A stretch of 64,000 bases of DNA from DATEEW01 sp035273665. GTDB lineage: Bacteria > Pseudomonadota > Gammaproteobacteria > Burkholderiales > SG8-39. The position numbers were made by a program, and so were the translations under genes. Positions 1-8,928 of this stretch are shown here, one piece after another (the first letter of the stretch is position 1; every line of letters starts with the position of its first letter). The stretch lies in NCBI GenBank assembly GCA_035273665.1, contig DATEOW010000128.1, positions 9,321 to 73,320 of the forward strand, in the 5' to 3' direction. The notes beneath the pieces are model-generated. The model had not been told where the DNA came from, searched no databases, and saw only the letters and a list, made by a program, of their open reading frames with translations.

Positions 1-227
1 TCTCGGGTTTCATCATGACGGCGGCGCACACTGTCGGCGAGTTTGGCGTTGTACTCATGGTGGGCGGGAACATCCCGGGCGAAACGAAAACCGTGGCGAT
101 CGCCATCTATGATCGTGTGCAAGCTTTCGATATGCAGGCGGCGGGCTGGATGTCCGCCACCTTGCTCGTCTTATCGCTGCTTGCGCTCGCTTTGACAACG
201 CGCCTTGGTCGCAGAGTGGCGCGCTGA
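1..227 (+). CDS. modB: Molybdate ABC transporter permease ModB (C-terminal part)
   Basis: This is the 3' end of the inner-membrane permease of the molybdate importer; the gene begins before the window. The visible part carries the permease EAA-loop end and the typical ModB stretch with GEFG and GGNIPGET, followed by one last membrane helix (about ASATLLVLSLLALAL) and an Arg-rich tail. Its TGA overlaps the ATG of modC by one base, so the two are translationally coupled. The identity rests on the conserved GEFG...GNIPGET segment plus modC downstream; a sulfate/tungstate permease would look similar, but the molybdenum-cofactor genes at 14-16.5 kb fit molybdate. Confidence 0.85.
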   Translation, partial: SGFIMTAAHTVGEFGVVLMVGGNIPGETKTVAIAIYDRVQAFDMQAAGWMSATLLVLSLLALALTTRLGRRVAR

Positions 228-1291
228 TGCTGGCGGTCGTTCTCCACCAAAAACGTCCGATCACGCTCGATGTCGATTTGCGTTGCGACCAGGGCGAACT
301 GCTCGCGCTTGTCGGCCCATCCGGTTCCGGTAAATCGACCGTGCTTAAAATCATCGCCGGCTTGCTGCGCGGTGATGTGGGCAGTGTCCGGATCGATGGG
401 GAGACTTGGTTCGATTCCGAGAAAAAGATCAATGTGCCCGTGCACGAACGGTCGGTCGGGTATGTATTTCAGAGTTACGCGCTTTTTCCACACATGACGG
501 TGCTGGAAAACCTCATGGCGGCAGGTGGGAGTGAAGCCCGTGCACGCCATTGGATCGAAGCCGTCCGTATGAAGGGCTTGGAACATCAACGCCCGCATCA
601 ACTGTCCGGCGGCCAGCAACAACGAGCAGCACTCGCACGCGCGCTGGTGCGCGAACCGAAACTCTTGTTGCTCGACGAACCCTTTTCTGCGGTGGATCAA
701 TTGACGAGGGATCGCCTCTACGAGGAACTCGCCGAACTGCGCCGCCGGCTGAATATCCCCGTCATTTTCGTTACGCATTCGCTGACGGAAGCTCAGCTGC
801 TGGCGGACCGTATGGTGGTGCTACATCGGGGCCGCACGCTGCAAAGCGGCACGCCCGAGGAAGTGTTTCGTGCACCGGCTACACCCGATATTGCTCGGTT
901 GGTGGCGCATAAAAATTTGCTGGAAGCGCAGGTGATCGCAGCGGATCAAACGCTTACCTTGCTCGATTGGCGCGGTTTAAGATTGAATGCGCCGCCGGGC
1001 GCCTTTACATCGGGGGAGAAGGTAGCCTGGCTGATTCCTGCGTTGGACGTGCGGATGAACGGCCCCGACGAGGCGCCGGCGCACGTGGACAATCGTTTTG
1101 AGGCACAGATTGAAAGCGTCGTTCCTCTGGGCGATCAGGCGACGGTTCGCATCCGGATGCCGAACGGCGAATGTCTAACGCTAAGTGCCGCCGCGCACAT
1201 TGTCCGCAAACGGCAACTCGCCGCAGGTCGATCGATCGGCGTGTCCCTCCTTCCTGCCAGCATCCATCTCATGCCTCACGAGCCGCATTAG
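227..1291 (+). CDS. modC: Molybdate ABC transporter ATP-binding protein ModC
   Basis: This cytoplasmic ATPase powers molybdate import with ModB. The 354-residue protein has Walker A (GPSGSGKST, about residue 31), the ABC signature LSGGQQQR, Walker B LLLLDEPFSAVD and the switch His in FVTHS. The last third is a MOP/TOBE-like molybdate-binding region (ending IGVSLLPASIHL). Length matches ModC proteins. The start is the ATG overlapping the modB stop. No ModE-type operator is visible because the operon start lies outside the window. A 137-bp non-coding gap follows before the kinase gene. Confidence 0.9.
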   Translation: MLAVVLHQKRPITLDVDLRCDQGELLALVGPSGSGKSTVLKIIAGLLRGDVGSVRIDGETWFDSEKKINVPVHERSVGYVFQSYALFPHMTVLENLMAAGGSEARARHWIEAVRMKGLEHQRPHQLSGGQQQRAALARALVREPKLLLLDEPFSAVDQLTRDRLYEELAELRRRLNIPVIFVTHSLTEAQLLADRMVVLHRGRTLQSGTPEEVFRAPATPDIARLVAHKNLLEAQVIAADQTLTLLDWRGLRLNAPPGAFTSGEKVAWLIPALDVRMNGPDEAPAHVDNRFEAQIESVVPLGDQATVRIRMPNGECLTLSAAAHIVRKRQLAAGRSIGVSLLPASIHLMPHEPH

Positions 1292-1428
1292 GGATCCGCG
1301 AGCAGCGCAGAGTGACATATTGAACGGCGGTCGGCGGGTTTTCTCGCAGCCGTGCTCTTCTTGCCGCTTTGCCGGCCGATATACATGGTTGAAGCCCACA
1401 GTTGCCTTTGCAACAAAAGGTCGCAGCC

Positions 1429-4047
1429 ATGAAAAAAACCCTTTCCAGCGCCCGCTCGCTGATACGCAGTCTCGCGCTCAGCGCAGCGCTGACGATGGTG
1501 ACAACGGTGACAACAGGCATCGGTGCGGTACATGCTGCCACGCCGATTTTCGTCCTGCATTCCTACTCGCAGGAATACCCGTGGACGGCTGGGCAGAACG
1601 AAGGCTTCGTCAAGGCAATGAATGAGGCGGATCTTTCGATCGAGCCGGTGCTCAGCACCGAGTATTTGGATACGAAGCGACGCTCCTACGATCCAGCCTT
1701 CGCGCGGGCGATGGCCGATCACCTTCGCGTCAAGTATGCGGGTTACCAGCCCGCAGCGATCTATGTCAGCGACGACAACGCGCTGCTATTCGCCCGAGAC
1801 TATCTTCGAGATATCTTTCCTGGCGCGCCGGTTTTCTTTTCCGGGGTAAACGACTACGGCATGCGCGGTACGCTCGACCCACGCTATTTCACAGGCGTGT
1901 TCGAGAAAAAAGAGGTGCGCCCAAACTTGGAATGGCTGTTGCGTTTCGACCCGAAACTGCGCGATCTGGTCTTTGTCGGCGACGGGAGCAACACAGACAA
2001 GGCCATCGAAACGGAGGCACGCAAAGACTTGAGCGCCTTTCCTCAAATCCGCGCACGTTTCATCGGTGAAAAGCGCATCGACAGGATTATCGCCGCATTG
2101 AAAGAAGACAAGGCCGAATACGTCGTGCTGACGACACTCGGTGGTGTGACCGATGCCGAGGGCAGACTGCAACCGCTAGCGCATACCTTGCGTATGTTGC
2201 GCGAAGCGGGCAGACGGATGGTCAGCATGGAAGACGGCTACGTGATGCAAGGCGTAATGGGTGGCTATGTCACGCGCGGGCCGGAGCAAGGCGCGGGCGC
2301 CGCACATCTTTTACTGCAATATCTCAATGGCAGGCTGGTGAACGATTTGCCCGCGGTGCTGAAAAGCCCGAATGCTCATCTTTTCGACGACGCCGTTCTT
2401 GAGGCGCACGATATGGAGCTGCCGGCGGCCATCGCCGCTCACGCAACACTCTTGAATCCGCGCGTACGTTTCGTGGATACCCACCGCACTTTTATTTTAG
2501 CGACGCTGTATTTTCTCGCCGCGGCGTTATTCATCGTGCTTTTAAGCGGCTTTTTTGTCGTATCCCGCAAAAATCGCCAGCTACTTGCGGCGCGTGAAGA
2601 GGCCGACTTCGCGAATCAAGCGAAGAGCCATTTCCTCGCCAATATGAGCCATGAGATTCGCACGCCGCTCACATCCATCATCGGCTTCGCCGATTTGCTC
2701 ATGCACGACAAGCTCGATGGTTCGCAACGCGCCGAGGCGCTCCCTTCCATTCTTCGCAACGGTCATCATCTATTGGAGCTCATCAACAACATCCTCGATC
2801 TCGCGAAAATCGAAAACGGCAGCGTCACGCTGGAAAAGCTTCCCCTCAAGACAGGACATCTATTGCGCGAATTGGGCGCTTTGGCGGACGTACGCGCCAA
2901 AGCCAAGTCGGTGAAATTCGAAATCGTACCGGAGCTTCCGCTGCCGGCGGGTTTTGTTTCCGATCCGGTGCGCCTCAAGCAAATTCTGGTCAATTTCCTT
3001 AGCAATGCAATTAAGTTCACCCCGAAAGGCAAGGTGGAGCTACGCGTCGCGTACAGCGCGCAACCGCCGACACTTATTTTCGCCGTAAAGGACAGTGGCA
3101 TCGGCATGACGCCCGAACAAGTCGGCCGACTGTTTCAGCGCTTTGTCCAGGCGGACATTTCCACGACGCGGCGCTTTGGGGGTACGGGTCTCGGCTTGCA
3201 TCTGTGCCAACAACTAGCGCAATTGATGGGTGGACGCATCGAGGTGCGCAGCGAGCTGCGCAAAGGCAGTTGTTTCACACTGCATTTACCGTTGGAGCAA
3301 GTGCCCGAGACAATGATCGAGGACGCGGGTGCATTGCGTTTGGAAAACCTAGTCGATATGCTCCCTGCGTTCGAGGTACCGGTATTGTCGGGACGTGTGT
3401 TGCTCGCAGAAGACGGGCTGGACAATCAACGCCTCATTTCGGCCTATCTGCGGCAGGCCGGAGTTGAAGTGACCGTGGTCGCTAACGGTCGTCATGCGGT
3501 TGAGGCGGCGCTCAGCGAGGATTTTGACTTGGTGCTTATGGATATCCAGATGCCCGAAATGGATGGGGTGACAGCCACAGAAACCCTGCGCGGCGTCGGC
3601 TTTAGCCGCCCGATTGTTGCGCTGACGGCGAACATCATGAAGTCAGAAGTGCAGCACTATCTCGAAATCGGCTGCCAAGAAGTACTGTCCAAGCCGATCG
3701 AACGCGCCAAGTTCTACAGTGCTCTAGCGCAATTGCTCAAAGGTGGGAGCGAACGGCGCCAAGCGCCTGTGGTCAAAGAAGACCCAACGCTCGCCATCGC
3801 GTTTCGTGCGGGACTGCCTGCACAAGTCGAGACCATCGATCGGGCGCTGGTCGAAAAGAATTGGGCGCGGTTGCGTCAGCAGGCGCATCTACTCAAAGGC
3901 ACGGCGGGTTCCTTCGGTTTTCCGGTGATTACGGAAATCGCGGGGCGGCTTGAGGGCGCTGCGGCCGATTCGGATGTCGAGCACGCCACCGCGCTTTGCG
4001 ACAGCTTACGCGGGCAAGTGCAGGCAGCACTCGGAGAGGCAGCATGA
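1429..4047 (+). CDS. Hybrid sensor histidine kinase with periplasmic substrate-binding domain, REC and Hpt
   Basis: This inner-membrane sensor kinase probably senses a small ligand in the periplasm. Order: signal peptide (residues 1-37, ending AVHA), a periplasmic ABC-type substrate-binding-like domain (about 40-345), one membrane helix (about 352-377), HisKA with phospho-His in SHEIRTPL (about residue 407), an ATPase domain (NFLSNAIKF, DSGIGM, GGTGLGL), a receiver with Asp705 in VLMDIQMPEMDG, and a C-terminal Hpt with His820 in QQAHLLKGTAG. It is therefore a complete internal phosphorelay. I chose ATG 1429 over the in-frame ATG 1402 because the signal peptide starts there. It overlaps the receiver gene by ATGA. 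The ligand is unknown; nearness to modC does not prove a molybdate link. Confidence 0.88.
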   Translation: MKKTLSSARSLIRSLALSAALTMVTTVTTGIGAVHAATPIFVLHSYSQEYPWTAGQNEGFVKAMNEADLSIEPVLSTEYLDTKRRSYDPAFARAMADHLRVKYAGYQPAAIYVSDDNALLFARDYLRDIFPGAPVFFSGVNDYGMRGTLDPRYFTGVFEKKEVRPNLEWLLRFDPKLRDLVFVGDGSNTDKAIETEARKDLSAFPQIRARFIGEKRIDRIIAALKEDKAEYVVLTTLGGVTDAEGRLQPLAHTLRMLREAGRRMVSMEDGYVMQGVMGGYVTRGPEQGAGAAHLLLQYLNGRLVNDLPAVLKSPNAHLFDDAVLEAHDMELPAAIAAHATLLNPRVRFVDTHRTFILATLYFLAAALFIVLLSGFFVVSRKNRQLLAAREEADFANQAKSHFLANMSHEIRTPLTSIIGFADLLMHDKLDGSQRAEALPSILRNGHHLLELINNILDLAKIENGSVTLEKLPLKTGHLLRELGALADVRAKAKSVKFEIVPELPLPAGFVSDPVRLKQILVNFLSNAIKFTPKGKVELRVAYSAQPPTLIFAVKDSGIGMTPEQVGRLFQRFVQADISTTRRFGGTGLGLHLCQQLAQLMGGRIEVRSELRKGSCFTLHLPLEQVPETMIEDAGALRLENLVDMLPAFEVPVLSGRVLLAEDGLDNQRLISAYLRQAGVEVTVVANGRHAVEAALSEDFDLVLMDIQMPEMDGVTATETLRGVGFSRPIVALTANIMKSEVQHYLEIGCQEVLSKPIERAKFYSALAQLLKGGSERRQAPVVKEDPTLAIAFRAGLPAQVETIDRALVEKNWARLRQQAHLLKGTAGSFGFPVITEIAGRLEGAAADSDVEHATALCDSLRGQVQAALGEAA

Positions 4048-4466
4048 ACGAAACGCAGTCCGGCCAGAGCAACACAACCCGGGTCCTGATTGTCGATGAC
4101 GATCAAACGAATCGCGAGCTCTTGCGCAATATGCTGCGGCAGCTCACCACTGCGGAGCTGCATGTCGCCAACGACGGCCGCGCCGGCCTTGAACTCTTTC
4201 GGGAGTTTTTGCCGAAGATGGTGTTTCTCGATATCGATATGCCGGAATTGGACGGCTTTGCCCTGCTCGACCAGATTCATGCGATGGACAATAGCGTTTT
4301 CGTCGTGATGGTGTCCGGGCATGGCCAAGTCGAAGCGGTGCAAAAGGCGACAAGCCAAGGCGCCAAGGGCTATATTGTTAAACCCTATAGCGCCCAGCGC
4401 GTATTCGACGCCGTGCACCGCTATGTGAGCGAAACCAACGATCACGGTTTTCTGCGCAATCCTTAG
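4044..4466 (+). CDS. Stand-alone response regulator receiver protein
   Basis: A 140-residue single-domain CheY-like receiver, the likely output partner of the hybrid kinase just upstream. It has the acidic pocket (VDDD, residues 18-20), the phospho-acceptor Asp63 in FLDIDMPELDG, the Ser/Thr switch in VMVSGHG and the Lys in IVKPYS. No DNA-binding or enzymatic output domain is attached, so the signal must pass to another protein by contact or phosphotransfer. The ATG overlaps the kinase stop (ATGA) and has a GGAGAGG ribosome site. An upstream in-frame ATG at 3996 was rejected because it lies inside the kinase Hpt coding region. Confidence 0.88.
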   Translation: MNETQSGQSNTTRVLIVDDDQTNRELLRNMLRQLTTAELHVANDGRAGLELFREFLPKMVFLDIDMPELDGFALLDQIHAMDNSVFVVMVSGHGQVEAVQKATSQGAKGYIVKPYSAQRVFDAVHRYVSETNDHGFLRNP

Positions 4467-6760
4467 TCCTCTCGCTCTATTTCAAAGAACGTTGTCGGTG
4501 CCCCGATCGATGCCGTATCAATATTCACCCGGAATGCGCCATTCAAGCGTTCTACCGGAATCGTTTGAAAGCTATTGCCCTGTTGGCGTCGATCGCCGTT
4601 TAGATGGAGCGGGTACACCTTATAGCTCTTCTCCGGATCGAGCCGCAGCACAGCCTGTAATGAAATCGTTTCAAGCCGCACGGGCAGCTCGCCCAAGTCC
4701 ACGAGCACCGAGCGATTTTCGTCGCTGAACTGCGCGTCGGAATTCAACGCATCGGTCGCGACGATCATCAGTAGCCGTTTGCTCGCGGAAAGCGAATTGC
4801 CGTTGCCATTGGCGTCCGGCTTGTCGATGGAACTCAAGGACACGAGCGCGTCCGTGTCGACGTTTTCCACGACCAGTCGATCCTCCGGCTTTGCTTGGGG
4901 CAGCCGGCCCGCCTGAAAGACGTGCGCTTCGGTCCTGGGTGTGCGAACACTCATCTGATATACGGCTTGAGGTGACAGCGGGTTTTCGATATGGGTCACG
5001 AGCTGGCCCGTGTCGCTGACGTAGTGCTCGGTACCGACCCCGGCTTGCAGCGTCATATAGCTGGGATTGTTTTTCACGGCCGCTTGCCATTTGCCGAAAT
5101 GCGCCTGCCAAGGTCCGTCCTGATCTGGTCCCGGCGGACCGATGAGACTCGGCGACGGCGTGAAGCTGTACTTCTGTGGTGTCGGCTCTTTCGCGAAGGT
5201 GCGCTTGACCGCAATCTTTGAAAGAAAAGCCAGACGCCCGAGACTGCTTGGCATCGCCTGATTCAGGCTCGATTGATCGTGCAGAAAGCGATCGCTGTAA
5301 TTGATCGTGAAGGTATTGGGAGAAGGAGTTACATCGCCCCGGCGGAACAACAGTGCAGCGAGTGTTTCGCCGGCACGGCCGATTGGGTCCATGCCGATGG
5401 AGAAAGGATAGATCCGGTTGGTACGGGGTACATTTTGAATGCCTTCATATTTCAATGTGACCGGGTTCGAATAGCGGCATAAGCCGTCCCAGTCCTGAAA
5501 AGCGGCATAAGCAGGAGCCGCGATTCCGGCCTCACGGCGCCATTTGTTCCAGTAGGGAATATCGTATTCGTCGACGAAGAAGGGCTTGCCGGTATAGCGA
5601 TGCGTCGCGAAGTTCTGTAGATAGGTCAGGGAATCGGAGAAGGAGCTGTTGTTCAAACTTTTAGTCGGCCGCGCTTCCGCGTCGTGATAACCATGCAGAT
5701 GGACCGCATGCAGATAATTGCGGGAGGCGACCGTTTGTACAACCTTGCCATTGTTGTAGGCGCTGAGCAGCAGTTCGGGCGATGCGCGAGTCTGTATGTA
5801 TTCGCGCATCCATTTCTGCGTGCGTTTTTCCTTATAGCTGAAGAATTCCGGCACGATCGCCGCGTTCGGCGACAGCGGATCGGTGACTGCGGGAATTTCC
5901 TCCCGCGTCAGTGCGACAGGCGGTGTGCGTTTGGTTGCCGCCCAAGCGATGAGTTCGTCCTTCAGTTGGTCGGGTAACTGATCTCCCGGAAGCCGACGAA
6001 TGTTGTAGACCAGGTTAAGCTCGTTGAGAAGCGTGACCGAAGCAAGCGCCGGGTCGTGCAATATGCTGCCTGCGGGGCCGGCGCCGTCGTAATCTTGATC
6101 GTACAGGCGTTCAATGATTTCCTTCCAATGGTCCTGATACTGATGAAGATAGTGCACATAAAGCTTGGTGCGAAAATCCGTTCTTTCCGCGCGATTGCTG
6201 CCGACTAATCCCCAGGCGGCCGTGTCGTCCGTCACCATGTCCAGCATCCAGTGGATGCCGTTGGCTTTCAGCACGCGCAAGAAATCATAAAAGCGCGCTC
6301 GCTTCACGGGATCGAAAGCGAGGTCGTTGTCTTTGTTTTTGTCCACGCCTTCCATCAGCATCGCGTCGACATGATGTAGGCGCGCAATGTTGTATCCATG
6401 CAGGCGTAGTTGCAGCGCGATGCGTTCTGCCGTTGCCGTGTCGGGAATCTCGCCCCAAGGCCCGGCAAAGTTCATCGCGGCACAAAGAAAGCGATGTGGC
6501 GTCACGCCATCCAAGCTCAGGCGACCGGTAGCTGTTACTTTGACGCGCTTATGCGCCGGGTTGTTGATGTCGAGGTTTACCGGACCGAAAAGTTCGGAAA
6601 AATCGAGTGCGTTGCCGGGAGAGATTTCAAGATTGGTGTCTTGCACATCCGCCCACTGCCCGGCGGCAAGTGCCGTTCCGGTGCAGAAAAACGCGGCGCT
6701 TAAGACGCAGTACATCAGCAGGCGGTTCAAAGCATGCGGTGGCGAGAACAGTGCAGTCAT
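4463..6760 (-). CDS. Secreted glycoside-hydrolase-like protein
   Basis: A 765-residue exported protein with a signal peptide (cut near ALAA, residue 33). The middle resembles the TIM-barrel of clan GH-A hydrolases: a Trp/His-rich N-terminal barrel half (FLCAAMNFAGPWGEIPDTATA, then YNIARLHHVD), an Asn-Glu pair in TLLNELNL that fits the acid/base, and FFVDEYDIPYW where the Glu fits the nucleophile. A C-terminal beta-rich region follows (about residues 540-765). I cannot name the GH family or the substrate. It stands alone, tail-to-tail with the receiver gene (stops overlap by 4 bp), and there is a 158-bp non-coding gap before the next gene. Confidence 0.6.
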   Translation of the reverse strand: MTALFSPPHALNRLLMYCVLSAAFFCTGTALAAGQWADVQDTNLEISPGNALDFSELFGPVNLDINNPAHKRVKVTATGRLSLDGVTPHRFLCAAMNFAGPWGEIPDTATAERIALQLRLHGYNIARLHHVDAMLMEGVDKNKDNDLAFDPVKRARFYDFLRVLKANGIHWMLDMVTDDTAAWGLVGSNRAERTDFRTKLYVHYLHQYQDHWKEIIERLYDQDYDGAGPAGSILHDPALASVTLLNELNLVYNIRRLPGDQLPDQLKDELIAWAATKRTPPVALTREEIPAVTDPLSPNAAIVPEFFSYKEKRTQKWMREYIQTRASPELLLSAYNNGKVVQTVASRNYLHAVHLHGYHDAEARPTKSLNNSSFSDSLTYLQNFATHRYTGKPFFVDEYDIPYWNKWRREAGIAAPAYAAFQDWDGLCRYSNPVTLKYEGIQNVPRTNRIYPFSIGMDPIGRAGETLAALLFRRGDVTPSPNTFTINYSDRFLHDQSSLNQAMPSSLGRLAFLSKIAVKRTFAKEPTPQKYSFTPSPSLIGPPGPDQDGPWQAHFGKWQAAVKNNPSYMTLQAGVGTEHYVSDTGQLVTHIENPLSPQAVYQMSVRTPRTEAHVFQAGRLPQAKPEDRLVVENVDTDALVSLSSIDKPDANGNGNSLSASKRLLMIVATDALNSDAQFSDENRSVLVDLGELPVRLETISLQAVLRLDPEKSYKVYPLHLNGDRRQQGNSFQTIPVERLNGAFRVNIDTASIGAPTTFFEIERED

Positions 6761-6918
6761 GGCTAGCTCCCTGAAAATGTGTTGTATGTATGTTTATTGT
6801 TGTGCGGGCAGCAGCCTACGCTTCGATCGGCAAGTGAACAACAACTGCATCAGATTATTTAAGCGCTCGCAGCAGGGAATGGCGCTTGCTCGTCTTAAAG
6901 CCCTTTCATGGAGCCGCC

Positions 6919-7740
6919 ATGCAAGCCACTGCCTCCTCGTCGCCCTCCTTTACGCGCAGTTTTGACTGGGGCGCCTATGCGCTGGGAATTGCGCTGGGGG
7001 GATTTTTCGACGGCATTCTTTTGCATCAGCTGCTGCAGTGGCATCACCTGCTCTCCGCTGTGGATACCGGTATCTTCAGCGACCTGCGTGGGCAGGTCCT
7101 CGCCGACGGCTTATTTCACGCGCTGATGTATCTTGTAGCAGTGGGCGCGCTGTGGGCATTGCTGCGCACCCGCGCTCAGATGGCTCAGCCCAGTGCAAAC
7201 CGGCGTCTAACGGCAGGCCTGCTTATCGGCTTTGGTATATGGCATGTGCTGGACGCGGTCCTTTCGCATTGGCTGCTCGGCATCCACCGCATTCGCGTCG
7301 ATGTCGCAAATCCGCTGCCTTGGGATATTGCATGGGTGCTAGTGTTTGGCCTCGTGCCGATCGTCATCGGACTATCCATGCGAAAGCGTGCCGAAAGCAC
7401 CCCGCCCGATCATGGCGCCGGCGTCTCTTCTGTCACTCTGAGCATATTGCTGGCATTGACCATCACCGCCGGCCTCGTTTCAGCGCGGCCCATGCCTGAC
7501 ACCGGGACGGGGGGCGCCGGATTGGTGACCGTCGTTCTTCGTCCCGACGTCGGTCCCGCGCAGTGGTTGAATACGTTGAAGGACGATAGCCGCATCGTCT
7601 GGAGCGATCCCGCCGGCGGCGTATGGGTCTTGCAGCCCGGCACTGGCAGCGGAGCGCTCGATTTTTATCGGCACGGCGCGCTATATGTCAGCGGCAGCCT
7701 ATTTCCCGCCGGTTGTTTCGGCTGGTTGAAAGCCGCATAG
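6919..7740 (+). CDS. DUF2243 family multi-helix membrane protein
   Basis: A 273-residue inner-membrane protein of unknown function. The N-terminus carries the DUF2243 hallmark GFFDGILLHQLLQWHH, followed by paired helices and a second conserved HVLDAVLSHWLLGIHRI stretch; the His residues suggest metal or heme contact but this is inference. After about five helices there is an unusual soluble C-terminal tail (about residues 200-273) rich in Gly/Trp that is not part of the usual short family. Start chosen at ATG 6919, preceded by GGAG; an upstream in-frame ATG at 6886 has no ribosome site. Confidence 0.75.
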   Translation: MQATASSSPSFTRSFDWGAYALGIALGGFFDGILLHQLLQWHHLLSAVDTGIFSDLRGQVLADGLFHALMYLVAVGALWALLRTRAQMAQPSANRRLTAGLLIGFGIWHVLDAVLSHWLLGIHRIRVDVANPLPWDIAWVLVFGLVPIVIGLSMRKRAESTPPDHGAGVSSVTLSILLALTITAGLVSARPMPDTGTGGAGLVTVVLRPDVGPAQWLNTLKDDSRIVWSDPAGGVWVLQPGTGSGALDFYRHGALYVSGSLFPAGCFGWLKAA

Positions 7741-7807
7741 CGAATAGCCTCCATCAACGGGATCGCGGTATTCTCCGGTCTCACGGCATCTGCGCCGACA
7801 AAGAAGA

Positions 7808-8704
7808 ATGAATCTCCGCCATCTTTCCTATCTGATCGCCTTGGCGCGCGAAGGCCACTTTGGCCGCGCAGCCGAATCGGTACATGTCACTCAGCCGGCG
7901 CTTTCCGCGGCCATCAATCAATTGGAAGAAGAACTCGCCGTGCCGCTCGTTACCCGCACGCGGCAAGGGTTTGAAGGCTTCACCGCCGAAGGCCGCGAAG
8001 TGCTTGCCTGGGCACAGCGCATCCAAGCTGATGTCGAATCGCTGAAGCAGACGCTGGGCGAAATGAAAGGGCAGTTGAAAGGTCATCTGCGCCTGGGCGT
8101 TATTCCAACGGCCGAACCGATCATCGCGACGCTCACGCGGGCGCTACACGATCAGCATCCCAATATCACGGTCACGGTGCTGTCCATGACCTCGCAAGAG
8201 ATCGAACGCGGCCTGGAAGATCTTTCCTTGGAGGCGGGCGTCGCCTACCTCGAAGATAAGCGCATGGAAAACTTACGCGGGATGCAGCTGTATCTCGAGC
8301 GCTATGTCGTTATCGGCGCAGCGGCGATGCTCGGTAAGGGAAAATCCATTGCCTGGGCGGAAGCCGCCAAACTCCCGCTTTGTTTACTCAGCCGCGATAT
8401 GCACAATCGCGCGCTGATTGATGAGCACTTCGCCGCGGCGGGCGTCGTGCCATCGGTCGTTGCCGAGACGAATACTTTAATGGGTGTGCTGAGCCATGTG
8501 CGGTCCGGCGCGTGGTGCGGTGTGTTGCCCAGAACGGTACTCGGGCTTCTCGATAAGAGCGGAGACCTGCGATGCGTCGCCCTCAGAGAACCCGATGTCG
8601 TGCATCCGGTTGGATTGCTTTACGCGCCGAGGAAACCCTTATCGCCATTGATACAGGCGCTGGTGGAAGCGACGAAGCGGGCAAGCTTTGCGGAAGCGGT
8701 TTGA
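7808..8704 (+). CDS. LysR-family transcriptional regulator
   Basis: A 298-residue DNA-binding regulator. Residues 1-60 form the winged HTH (LRHLSYLIALAREGHFGRAAESVHVTQPALSAAINQLEEEL), a linker helix follows, and residues about 90-295 form the periplasmic-binding-like effector domain (GHLRLGVIPTAEPI). It lies 224 bp upstream of, and in the same direction as, an aldehyde dehydrogenase, which it may control; LysR proteins more often sit divergently, so this is inference. The inducer is not readable from the sequence. Confidence 0.88.
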   Translation: MNLRHLSYLIALAREGHFGRAAESVHVTQPALSAAINQLEEELAVPLVTRTRQGFEGFTAEGREVLAWAQRIQADVESLKQTLGEMKGQLKGHLRLGVIPTAEPIIATLTRALHDQHPNITVTVLSMTSQEIERGLEDLSLEAGVAYLEDKRMENLRGMQLYLERYVVIGAAAMLGKGKSIAWAEAAKLPLCLLSRDMHNRALIDEHFAAAGVVPSVVAETNTLMGVLSHVRSGAWCGVLPRTVLGLLDKSGDLRCVALREPDVVHPVGLLYAPRKPLSPLIQALVEATKRASFAEAV

Positions 8705-8928
8705 GACACCCGATACCGTTATCTGAAATGCGCGCCGGAATTTCAGGCCGGCGTCTTAGGTTCCGGAGTGTCGCATCGTCGTTGGCGAAGCGCTTTCACG
8801 AAAGCTTGGTTAGGCAATCGCATCGCTAAAGCGAAAGCCTGATAGGGCTTTCCGATCACCCCCGGTCTTTTTCTCATTTGATCCCGTTTTCTTCCCCGCG
8901 CATCCTTCGTTCATCAACGGAGGACGCC

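Noticed and set aside
6876..6889. GGAATGGCGCTTGC as a sigma-54 promoter for the DUF2243 gene
   Set aside because: The -12 box fits but the -24 box is GGAAT, and no neighbouring unit in the first 27 kb has a site; GG-N10-GC alone is common by chance.
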